DNA of 64,000 bases from contig CALODP010000023.1 of assembly GCA_942492055.1 (NCBI GenBank), forward strand, positions 248,001 through 312,000, read 5' to 3'. Both the position numbers and the translations under genes were made by a program. The notes under the pieces were generated by a model. It was not told the DNA's origin and ran no database searches. It saw only the letters and a program-made list of their open reading frames with translations. Source of the DNA: CALODP01 sp942492055 (GTDB lineage: Bacteria > Bacteroidota > Ignavibacteria > Ignavibacteriales > Melioribacteraceae). This document shows, one piece after another, positions 43,600-51,485 of the stretch (positions within the stretch are counted from its first letter, which is position 1; the number at the start of each line of letters is the position of its first letter).

Positions 43600-44808
43600 A
43601 TGGAAAATATCTTAACCAAAAGAGAAGGCGCAGTTATATTTTCCGAATATACACTTGGCGAGGGAATTAAAAGAGCGATTGATTTAGGTAGAGAAGGAGT
43701 CTTAGGAGAAATAAAAGAATCGAAATTGAAGGGGCGTGGTGGTGCAGGATTTCCAACCTCAACTAAGTGGATGTTAACTGCTGCCGCAAAAGCGGACAAA
43801 AAATATGTTGTATGTAATGCCGACGAAGGTGAACCAGGTACTTTTAAAGACCGAGTTCTTCTTATGGAATATCCCGAATTGGTTTTCGAAGGGATGGTAA
43901 TCGGTGCCTACACCATAGGAGCTCAAAAAGGATTCCTATATTTAAGAGGGGAATACGAGTATATGTATAACTCTCTGCAAAACTATCTTCAGAATATGAG
44001 AATTGATAATCTACTTGGTGATAATATCCAAGGTATTGAAGGATTCAATTTTGATATCGAAATAAGACTTGGTTCCGGAGCCTATGTTTGTGGCGAAGAG
44101 ACCGCTTTAATCGAATCTCTTGAAGGCAACAGAGGGGAAGCAAGAAACAGACCTCCTTTCCCGGTAAGTACCGGATACCTTCATAAACCAACAACTGTTA
44201 ACAATGTTGAAACATTTGCTGCTGTTTGTCACGTTGTGACTAAAGGTGGGCAATGGTACAAACAGCATGGAACCGACAAATCAACAGGGTCGAAATTGTT
44301 CTCGGTTTCCGGGGATTGCGGAAAACCAGGAGTTTATGAATTACCTTGGGGGACAACAATTACTCAATTGTTGGATCTTGTAGAAGCTAAAAATACTAAA
44401 GCTGTTCAAGTAGGAGGTGCTTCCGGTGTTTGTTTGCCTAAATCACAATTCGACAGATCATTGGCATACGAAGATGCCGCTACCGGCGGATCCATCATGA
44501 TTTTCGACGAAAGCAGAAGTATGGTTCATATCATGAAAAACTTCATGGAATTCTTCGTAGAAGAAAGTTGTGGCCAGTGTACTCCATGCCGTGTTGGTAA
44601 TGTAAAATTACTTGAAGGTATTGAAATGTTAGAGAAAGGTAACTTCACTTTCGCATACATCAATAAGCTGAAAGATTTGGCTAAAACAATGCAATTAGCC
44701 TCAAAATGCGGATTGGGACAATCAAGCCCGAATGCATTTCTTTCGATTTTAGACAACTTCAAGGATGAAATATTCAATAGCGGTTACGGAGGTAGAAATG
44801 GACAATAA
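43600..44808 (+). CDS. NuoF-like flavoprotein subunit (short form) of [FeFe] hydrogenase 2
   Basis: The 402-residue protein holds only the NuoF core. Its motifs are KGRGGAGFPTSTKW, CNADEGEPGTFKDR, GSGAYVCGEETALIESLEG and the [4Fe-4S] ligands in ESCGQCTPC plus CGLGQSSPN. Unlike the 658-residue homologue of hydrogenase 1, it lacks both the thioredoxin-like N-terminal domain and the C-terminal ferredoxin domain. This points to direct NAD(H) coupling rather than a ferredoxin contact in the B subunit. A GAGG ribosome site precedes the ATG. The end of this gene overlaps the start of the next by 11 nt. Confidence 0.93.
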   Translation: MENILTKREGAVIFSEYTLGEGIKRAIDLGREGVLGEIKESKLKGRGGAGFPTSTKWMLTAAAKADKKYVVCNADEGEPGTFKDRVLLMEYPELVFEGMVIGAYTIGAQKGFLYLRGEYEYMYNSLQNYLQNMRIDNLLGDNIQGIEGFNFDIEIRLGSGAYVCGEETALIESLEGNRGEARNRPPFPVSTGYLHKPTTVNNVETFAAVCHVVTKGGQWYKQHGTDKSTGSKLFSVSGDCGKPGVYELPWGTTITQLLDLVEAKNTKAVQVGGASGVCLPKSQFDRSLAYEDAATGGSIMIFDESRSMVHIMKNFMEFFVEESCGQCTPCRVGNVKLLEGIEMLEKGNFTFAYINKLKDLAKTMQLASKCGLGQSSPNAFLSILDNFKDEIFNSGYGGRNGQ

Positions 44809-46717
44809 AGATACTTCAAGGGCTCCTGAAAGCCAAAAAGCTCATTCGTTCGAGAAATCCGCTCCTACTAATGGAATCGGTGCAATGGTTTCAATTGAAA
44901 TCAATGAGAAAAAAGTATCTGTACCTCTTGGGACAACTATTCTCGACGCTTGCAAAATGAATAAAGTGCATATCCCGACCTTATGTCATCATGATGATCT
45001 TTGCATCGCAGGTGTATGTCGTTTATGCGTTGTGGAAGTAGAAGGAATGAGAACATTGCAGGCAGCTTGTGCTTTCCCTATAACTTCCCCGATTAAAATT
45101 AAAACATCATCTCCTCAAGTAAGAAAAGCTCGTCGTCATATTCTTGATTTGATGATTAGTGAACACTACGGAGAATGCTATTCTTGCGTAAGAAATAACA
45201 ATTGCGAATTGCAAACTTTAGCTAAAGAATACGGCGTTGACAGTTATTCTTTCGGACATGTTAAAGAATCACAACACCAGATCGATAACTCTTCTTTCGC
45301 TGTAGTAAGAGATATGGACAAATGTATTCTCTGTAAGAGATGTGTTCGTACATGTATCGATCTTCAGGAAGTTGGTGTTTTGGAAGCTGTTAATAGAGGT
45401 GACAAAACTACTATTAGCACATTTATGGATAAACCGTTGGCCGATGTTATTTGTATTAATTGCGGTCAGTGTATTAATCGATGTCCTACCGGAGCATTGC
45501 ACGCTAATGATCCTTCGGATGAAATCTGGGCTGCTATTGATGATCCGACTAAGCATGTTGTAATCCAAACCGCTCCATCTCCGAGAGCAGCTATCGGGGA
45601 AGAATTCGGCTTACCTGCCGGGCATTCTATGACTGGACAAATGAACACGGCATTGAAACGTATTGGTTTCGATGGTGTATTCGATACAAACTTCACTGCT
45701 GATCTAACGATCATGGAAGAAGGAACAGAGCTGATTCTCAGATTATTCAAGGCTCTGGTCGAGAAAGATGAAACTGTCGCTCTCCCACAGTTCACTTCGT
45801 GCTCACCGGGGTGGGTAAAATATATTGAGCACTTTTATCCTAATTACCTGCCTCACGTGAGCTCGGCCAAATCTCCTCAGCAGATGTTTGGTGCTTTGCT
45901 CAAAACTTATTATGCCGAGAAAATGAATCTTGATCCGAAAGACATAGTTTCTGTGGCTGTTATGCCATGCGCGGCTAAGAAGTACGAATGTAATCGTCCG
46001 GAAATGGATGATTCGGGTTACAAAGATGTAGATTACGGGTTAACTACCAGAGAAATGGCTAAGATGATAAAAGAAGCTGGTATCCATCTTCCTGAAATGC
46101 CGAAAGCTCATTTTGATAGTCCGTTCGGTGACGCCTCAGGTGCCGGATTGATATTTGGCGCAACCGGTGGTGTGATGGAAGCAGCTATTCGATCTGTAGT
46201 TGAATTCGTTCTCGGAAGAAAGGTCGAAGATATCTTCGAAAACGCGAATGTTGAAGTAGTTCGTGGATTTGATGGTGTTAAATATGCAGAAATTCCTATC
46301 GGAATGGAAGTAGGGCCTGTTCCAGAAATTCTAAAACCATTAGTACCGAATTGGGATTGGCTAAAAGGGGCAACTCTAAAAGTCGCTGTTTGTCACGGTA
46401 CAGCTAACGCTAAGAAAGTTATGGATGATATCAAAGCCGGTGGTAAATTCAGTGAATGCCACTTTATTGAATTCATGGCTTGTCCGGGCGGTTGCCTAGG
46501 TGGCGGTGGGCAACCTATTCCTACTAATGAGGAAATCAGAAAAGCTCGCGCCAAAGCGATTTATGACGAAGATATGTCCTTGGATCTTAGAAAGTCTCAT
46601 GAAAATCCACATGTACTAAGGATTTACGAAGAATTCTTACAAGATGGTCCATGCGGTCATAAGTCACATAAATTACTTCACACGGGATACACCGAACGTG
46701 GAAAATATATAGCATAA
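44798..46717 (+). CDS. [FeFe] hydrogenase catalytic subunit 2 (HydA)
   Basis: The 639-residue subunit has a ~28-residue polar N-terminal extension. A [2Fe-2S] domain (C63, C74, C77, C91), His/Cys [4Fe-4S] (H123, C127, C130, C136), and 2x[4Fe-4S] domain (C176-C186, C219-C229) follow. In the H-cluster domain L2 is MPCAAKKYE and L3 CPGGCLGGGGQP. L1 reads TSCSPGW: the second Cys of the usual TSCC pair is Ser336. The tail with RKSHENPHV and HKSHKLLHT is conserved. The ATG at 44798 follows GGAGG and is preferred over the in-frame ATG at 44765. A terminator follows. It forms the catalytic subunit of the second NADH-linked hydrogenase. Confidence 0.94.
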   Translation: MDNKDTSRAPESQKAHSFEKSAPTNGIGAMVSIEINEKKVSVPLGTTILDACKMNKVHIPTLCHHDDLCIAGVCRLCVVEVEGMRTLQAACAFPITSPIKIKTSSPQVRKARRHILDLMISEHYGECYSCVRNNNCELQTLAKEYGVDSYSFGHVKESQHQIDNSSFAVVRDMDKCILCKRCVRTCIDLQEVGVLEAVNRGDKTTISTFMDKPLADVICINCGQCINRCPTGALHANDPSDEIWAAIDDPTKHVVIQTAPSPRAAIGEEFGLPAGHSMTGQMNTALKRIGFDGVFDTNFTADLTIMEEGTELILRLFKALVEKDETVALPQFTSCSPGWVKYIEHFYPNYLPHVSSAKSPQQMFGALLKTYYAEKMNLDPKDIVSVAVMPCAAKKYECNRPEMDDSGYKDVDYGLTTREMAKMIKEAGIHLPEMPKAHFDSPFGDASGAGLIFGATGGVMEAAIRSVVEFVLGRKVEDIFENANVEVVRGFDGVKYAEIPIGMEVGPVPEILKPLVPNWDWLKGATLKVAVCHGTANAKKVMDDIKAGGKFSECHFIEFMACPGGCLGGGGQPIPTNEEIRKARAKAIYDEDMSLDLRKSHENPHVLRIYEEFLQDGPCGHKSHKLLHTGYTERGKYIA

Positions 46718-46732
46718 GCGCTATCATTTTAA

Positions 46733-46764
46733 TACCGGCAATCAATTAATTTTGATTGCCGGTA
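46733..46764 (+). terminator. Terminator of the hydrogenase operon
   Basis: A perfect 13-bp stem TACCGGCAATCAA / TTGATTGCCGGTA with a 6-nt loop lies 16 nt after the HydA2 stop and is followed by a T-rich tract. Confidence 0.85.
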
Positions 46765-46887
46765 ATTCTTATTGTAATAATTGCTTTATATTTATTAAAT
46801 TCCTACCTAAAATTTCATTCTTTTTTAACGATAGTAAGATCTTATTTGGCCCAACATTATTGATAATTACGGCAAGGGGATTGTTAT

Positions 46888-48819
46888 ATGAAAATTAAAA
46901 GGTTCAAAGACTGGGGAGTCTTTTCTAGGATACTCATATTTAGTTTAATGTTTATTTTTATGGTGTTTTTGGCTGTGAGATTTTTCTTTATGCCTAAGAT
47001 TCAAGAAGTTACTTATACTAATAAGCAAGTTGCGTTGAAAAACGTACTCGAATCAGTGCATTCTTCAATTAATGATCTTTATGAAAAAAGCCTTAAAGGG
47101 GAGATCACGGAAGAACAAGCACAAAAATTATCCAAAGATATTATTCGTTCCGTTCGATTTAACGGCGGTAAAGATTATATCTATGTTAACGATTTGGAAG
47201 GGACTTGCGTAGTTTCGAATAATCTGGAAAACGAAGGACAAAACTTTTCAAATTCTCAGGATGATAAGGGAAACTATACAAATCGTATTATGTCTCAAAT
47301 CGCTCAGGAAAAAGGGTGGGGATATACTAAGTTCTTTTGGAAGAAGGAAAGAGGTATCATCGGAAAGTATTATTGTTTCCAATTATTCAAGCCATGGGGA
47401 TGGATAATGGTTAATGGAATATTGGAAGAGGATATTGAAGCGGAAATAGGTCAAATTACCGCGAATATTTGGAAGGTACTCTCGATAATAACAGTTATTT
47501 TGATAAATGCTTCTTTCTTTTTTGCACGATTTATGGCTAAACCTCTTCAGATTTTGCGTGATGCGGCCGATAAAGTCGCTAACGGAGATTATAATACTGT
47601 CACCTCGGTAAGTGGAGCTGCAGAGATTAAACAGCTTGGAGATTCATTTGGGAAAATGGTTGATAATATCAGACATTCCATTGATGAAATAAATGAAAAA
47701 ACCGATGAAGCCAATAGCGCTGCTGAAGAGGCTCATAAAGTTAAAGAGTTAGTAGAAAAACAGAATATAGAATTACAACAGCAAACTGCGATATTGTTGG
47801 ATGTCATTGAGAGATTCTCCCAAGGAGATTTGACTGTTTCTTTGGAAGGTGACCGTGACGACAGCATGGGTAAAATATTTAACGCGTTCAATGAAGCTGC
47901 TACTAATATCCGTAATATGTTTGCGAAGATTTCCGAGTTAATTCAGGCTACCGCTAGCGCAAGTCAGGAAATATCTGCTAACTCAATGGAAATGGCCGCC
48001 GGAGCTCAAGAGCAATCTATGCAAGTCAGGGAGATTTCTGCTTCTATTGAACAAATAACCAAGACAATACTAGATAGCACCAAAAACGCTGCCGCTGCTG
48101 CGGAATTCTCCAAAAATGCCGGAGAAAAGAGTCGTTTGGGGGTTGATAAAGTATACATATCTCAAGAGAAAGTTAGAAATATTTCCGAAGCTACTGCTGA
48201 GACTGAAGAGATTATCAGATCTTTGGCAAATAAAACAGATCAGATAGGTGAAATCACCAGAGTTATTGATGATATCGCCGATCAGACAAATCTTTTGGCT
48301 CTGAATGCCGCTATTGAAGCCGCAAGAGCCGGTGAACAGGGAAGAGGCTTCGCCGTTGTTGCAGATGAAGTTAGAAAGCTAGCTGAAAGAACAACTAAAG
48401 CTACTAAAGAAATAGCTGAGACGATTACTGAAATACAAGCTGAGGCACAACAAGCCGATAAATCTATGGTTCGTGCTTCCGACGCGGTTCAGGAGGGAAT
48501 CAAACAAACTGAAGAATTGGCTGATGAGTTGAAGTTAATCTTAAGTGAAGCTGAAAATGTTGAGCAGGAGATTAATCAAGTCGCTGCTGCTTCCGAAGAG
48601 CATTCTGCTGCTGCTGAACAGATTGCTAAAAACATCGAGTCTATTAGTAATGTTGTCGATCAATCTTCTCAAGGATCTCAGGAAACAGCAAGAGCTTCCG
48701 AAGATTTGAGTCGATTGACTGAGGAGTTAAGCGAAAGAATAAAATCTTTCAAAATTGATGCGGCAGATCGCCATGAATACTCTGAAGTTCCTTATAATGA
48801 AAGAAGATTTTTGAATTAA
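46888..48819 (+). CDS. Methyl-accepting chemotaxis protein with periplasmic Cache domain
   Basis: The 643-residue chemoreceptor has a first transmembrane helix at ~14-32 and a periplasmic single-Cache-type domain at ~35-195 (FNGGKDYIYVNDLEG and GYTKFFWKK segments). A second helix at ~197-216 and a HAMP domain (~218-270) follow. A second HAMP-like linker near 300-345 precedes a signalling domain with the hairpin tip QTNLLALNAAIEAARAGEQG. The protein ends in RRFLN rather than a canonical CheR-docking pentapeptide. It is transcribed separately, after the hydrogenase terminator. Small organic acids are usual sCache ligands; a link to hydrogenase output is only positional. Confidence 0.92.
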   Translation: MKIKRFKDWGVFSRILIFSLMFIFMVFLAVRFFFMPKIQEVTYTNKQVALKNVLESVHSSINDLYEKSLKGEITEEQAQKLSKDIIRSVRFNGGKDYIYVNDLEGTCVVSNNLENEGQNFSNSQDDKGNYTNRIMSQIAQEKGWGYTKFFWKKERGIIGKYYCFQLFKPWGWIMVNGILEEDIEAEIGQITANIWKVLSIITVILINASFFFARFMAKPLQILRDAADKVANGDYNTVTSVSGAAEIKQLGDSFGKMVDNIRHSIDEINEKTDEANSAAEEAHKVKELVEKQNIELQQQTAILLDVIERFSQGDLTVSLEGDRDDSMGKIFNAFNEAATNIRNMFAKISELIQATASASQEISANSMEMAAGAQEQSMQVREISASIEQITKTILDSTKNAAAAAEFSKNAGEKSRLGVDKVYISQEKVRNISEATAETEEIIRSLANKTDQIGEITRVIDDIADQTNLLALNAAIEAARAGEQGRGFAVVADEVRKLAERTTKATKEIAETITEIQAEAQQADKSMVRASDAVQEGIKQTEELADELKLILSEAENVEQEINQVAAASEEHSAAAEQIAKNIESISNVVDQSSQGSQETARASEDLSRLTEELSERIKSFKIDAADRHEYSEVPYNERRFLN

Positions 48820-48844
48820 GAAAACAATATAGATCTTATTAGAG

Positions 48845-48871
48845 AAGCCACCTGATTAGGTGGCTTTTTTA
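48845..48871 (+). terminator. Rho-independent terminator after the chemoreceptor gene
   Basis: The stem AAGCCACCT / AGGTGGCTT with a GATT loop is followed by TTTTTT. Confidence 0.92.
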
Positions 48872-49036
48872 TTATTCACGTATTCTATTCGAGCTTAAGG
48901 TTATATGTCTCTTATCGAAATTGACTTCGAGTGGGGAGAGGGATAGGAAGATGATCAATTATCTTTATTCCGTATTCATTTCAATTCTATCGTATTTAGT
49001 GTTAAATTGGTATTCTAATTATTAGTGAGTAATGTT

Positions 49037-49252
49037 ATGGCTACAGATAATATAGACGGAAGAATACGTAAGAATGTCATCATCGGAAGTGATGTTAATA
49101 TCGTTCAAAAGCATCATCAGAGAACCGGTGAATTGACCGAAGGATTTGTTAAGAGAATACTAACCAAATCCCCGAATCATCCCCATGGAATAAAAGTAGA
49201 ACTGGAGACCGGGGAAGTAGGAAGGGTTAAAGAGATAATATTACCGATATAG
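49037..49252 (+). CDS. YwbE-family (DUF2196) small protein
   Basis: The 71-residue protein matches the YwbE family: VNIVQKHHQRTGELTEGFV, KSPNHPHGIKVELE and the terminal GEVGRVKEI. The family is small, basic and uncharacterised, with an SH3-like barrel suggested. The start is ambiguous: GTG at 49025 adds four residues, while ATG at 49037 places the usual family start correctly. Neither has a strong ribosome site. The radical SAM gene follows 45 nt downstream. Confidence 0.85.
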   Translation: MATDNIDGRIRKNVIIGSDVNIVQKHHQRTGELTEGFVKRILTKSPNHPHGIKVELETGEVGRVKEIILPI

Positions 49253-49297
49253 TTGCAGAGCTATTCGGTTTAAGTTGATAGATTAAGAGGCGCCAGT

Positions 49298-50236
49298 ATG
49301 TATAAGCATTTATTCGGGCCGGTTCCTTCAAGACGCTTGGGAATGTCTTTGGGAGTTGACCTTGTTCCGAAAAAAGTGTGTTCGTTGGATTGTGTTTATT
49401 GCGAAGTGGGGAAGACCACAAAGCTTACCACAGAAAGAAAAGAGTATGTGAAATATGATAAAGTCGTAGCGGAATTGGAGGATTACTTTGTCAACAATCC
49501 TGATCCCGATTATATTACCTTTTCGGGGTACGGTGAGCCTACTCTGAATTCCCGTATTGGGGATGTGTTGGCTTTCATCAAAGAGAAGAAGCCGAATGTA
49601 CCGGTTGCTGTTTTAACTAATGGTACTTTGTTCAACGACCCCGAAGTGAGGAAAGATCTTCTTTTGGCTGATGTGGTATTGCCTTCTCTCGATGCGGCAA
49701 CTGATGAAACACTTCTCAAGATTAACCGTCCCGCCAAAGGGATAACAGTAGAGAATTATATTAATGGCTTGAAAGAGTTTCGAAAGGAATTCAAGAATAA
49801 GTTGCAGTTGGAAGTATTTATTCTTCCCGAATACAATACTAATTCGAATGATTTGGAGAAGCTAAAGGAAGCAATTCAAGAGATCAAGCCCGATTCGATT
49901 CAGATTAATACATTAGATCGTCCCGGTACTGAAGCCGGATTGCGGGCAGCCACAAAAGAGGAAATAGCCGAGATCAATAAATATTGGGCGCTAGATAATT
50001 CCGAATTAATCTCAGCTGCCAAGGAAAGGAAGAAAATCAAATCCTACAGAAAGGATACCGAAAGCGCCATATTGGAAACTATCGTACGAAGACCATGCAC
50101 CGCTTCAGATCTTTCCGATATACTGGGAATTCACATAAACGAAGTGAATAAATATCTCGATGTCCTTGCCGCCGATAAGAAGATAGAAGCCGTGGAGCAA
50201 GATCGCGGGGTGTTTTATCAAGTCTCAGGAAAGTAG
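49298..50236 (+). CDS. Radical SAM protein with C-terminal winged helix
   Basis: The 312-residue protein has the family start FGPVPSRRLGMSLGVDLVP followed by the radical SAM motif CSLDCVYCEVG (CxxxCxxC). FSGYGEPTLN and VLTNGTLF strands come next, with LNRP-type INRPAKG and DAATDETLLKI segments. Residues ~250-312 form a helix-turn-helix/winged-helix domain (CTASDLSDILGIHINEVNKYL). It binds a [4Fe-4S] cluster and AdoMet. Members of this COG0731-like group are widespread and mostly uncharacterised. The ATG lacks a strong ribosome site. A bidirectional terminator follows. Confidence 0.88.
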   Translation: MYKHLFGPVPSRRLGMSLGVDLVPKKVCSLDCVYCEVGKTTKLTTERKEYVKYDKVVAELEDYFVNNPDPDYITFSGYGEPTLNSRIGDVLAFIKEKKPNVPVAVLTNGTLFNDPEVRKDLLLADVVLPSLDAATDETLLKINRPAKGITVENYINGLKEFRKEFKNKLQLEVFILPEYNTNSNDLEKLKEAIQEIKPDSIQINTLDRPGTEAGLRAATKEEIAEINKYWALDNSELISAAKERKKIKSYRKDTESAILETIVRRPCTASDLSDILGIHINEVNKYLDVLAADKKIEAVEQDRGVFYQVSGK

Positions 50237-50258
50237 TTTGTTTAATGTTTGTAGATAG

Positions 50259-50284
50259 AGCGCCCGCAAGAAAAAACGGGCGCT
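50259..50284. terminator. Bidirectional terminator
   Basis: AGCGCCCG / CGGGCGCT with a 10-nt A-rich loop lies between convergent genes: 22 nt after the radical SAM stop and 15 nt beyond the cytochrome-porin stop. It is T-rich on both sides of the stem when read on either strand. Confidence 0.85.
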
Positions 50285-50298
50285 TTCTATATGGGAAG

Positions 50299-51477
50299 TC
50301 AAAACGCAGTCATAAACCCTGTACTCATTTGAGTGAATTCGCCATGGAAATCATACTTAATCTCACCGATAATTCTGAAATTCCTAAGCAACAGATAGCC
50401 TACATTTACTGCCATTGTTTTATAGTCAATCATCTTGTCATCCGATTCTATGTAATTGAAAAGCCCAGCGGCATACCAGCTTCCGTCGGCTCCTTCCGGC
50501 AAAAAGAGTACCTCCCCGAATCCACCGGATGTCTTAATCATCTTATTTCCGAGAAGAGCATAGTTAAGCTTATCCTCTCTGAATACATATTGTAGATTAA
50601 TCTCTAAGAGATCATTGTAGGAGATGGTAACATCCGGGCCGTAAATAGTCATTCGGTTTTCCGCCTCCAATACGTCCCCCGGTTCTTGAACCTCTTCGCC
50701 GTAGTAAATGAATCCCCCTATTCTAACATATTCTCCTAGCTCTTGTGATATGCGACCGAAGTAGTTCTTGTAGTCATTGTTATCGTAGCTTCTTATCGCG
50801 TTTGCCTCTTCCAGTCCGTTTCCGTTTACTATCTCGAAGATAAGATCGGTACCCGAATCGAACCCATAAGTCAACATTATCCCACGATCGTAAGCGAGAT
50901 TAGTCATACTCTTGGCTGGCCTTGATTTATAAATCTGGTAATCTTCCAAGGTGAGCCTTACTTCCCGCTTGAAAAGGGGATCCGATATTTGGAATTGTCC
51001 CACATAGATATCTAGTTCCGATCCTAGAACGTCGTTGAACATGATATAGGCGTCTTCGAGTCCTGCTACCTCACCTCGCTCATTCATATAGAAATAAAAA
51101 TAGTATGCTACATCTTTCGAAAGGGCTCCTCCCGACATTAGTTTAACGCCATAGGGTGTTTTGAAATCACCATGCTGAGGTTTATCGGTTCTGTAGGTAG
51201 CATAGGCGTCCAGACGCACAGCAATAGGGAAATCCCGAATCAGAGAAAGCATATCATCACCCGTATTTAGGAAATATCTTGGCGCGGCCTTATCGGATAG
51301 GATAAAACCGTTTCCAGCAAATTCATCCCCGTACGCTTTTAATCGAGGGGCGGGTTGATGACATGTGGTGCAACTCATCTTATATGTCCTGGCAAAGGCA
51401 GGGATAGCGAATAGACTTTCGGTCAACAGAACCGAAGAGATTACAAAGAGCAGAATAAGGGAGTAACAACTTTTCAT
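50299..51477 (-). CDS. Monoheme cytochrome c-porin fusion (Cyc2-like architecture)
   Basis: The 392-residue outer-membrane protein has a signal peptide (to ~residue 24). A short region with a single haem c site CTTCH (C36, C39, H40) is set in the FARTYKMSCTTCHQPAPRL context, followed by AYGDEFAGNGF. The remaining ~320 residues show amphipathic beta strands and tight Asn/Asp-Gly turns, ending in an aromatic Phe (FMTAF), the hallmark of an outer-membrane barrel. Fused cytochrome-porins of this plan include the iron oxidase Cyc2, though this family is broader. The gene is 8 nt downstream of the pentaheme cytochrome gene on the same strand. The inferred role is electron transfer across the outer membrane; direction and donor are unknown. 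Confidence 0.82.
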   Translation of the reverse strand: MKSCYSLILLFVISSVLLTESLFAIPAFARTYKMSCTTCHQPAPRLKAYGDEFAGNGFILSDKAAPRYFLNTGDDMLSLIRDFPIAVRLDAYATYRTDKPQHGDFKTPYGVKLMSGGALSKDVAYYFYFYMNERGEVAGLEDAYIMFNDVLGSELDIYVGQFQISDPLFKREVRLTLEDYQIYKSRPAKSMTNLAYDRGIMLTYGFDSGTDLIFEIVNGNGLEEANAIRSYDNNDYKNYFGRISQELGEYVRIGGFIYYGEEVQEPGDVLEAENRMTIYGPDVTISYNDLLEINLQYVFREDKLNYALLGNKMIKTSGGFGEVLFLPEGADGSWYAAGLFNYIESDDKMIDYKTMAVNVGYLLLRNFRIIGEIKYDFHGEFTQMSTGFMTAF

Positions 51478-51485
51478 CTTACCTC

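Noticed and set aside
46840..46887. Second sigma-54 promoter before the chemoreceptor (TTGGCCCAAC region)
   Set aside because: The -12 GC is missing at the required 10-nt distance from GG.
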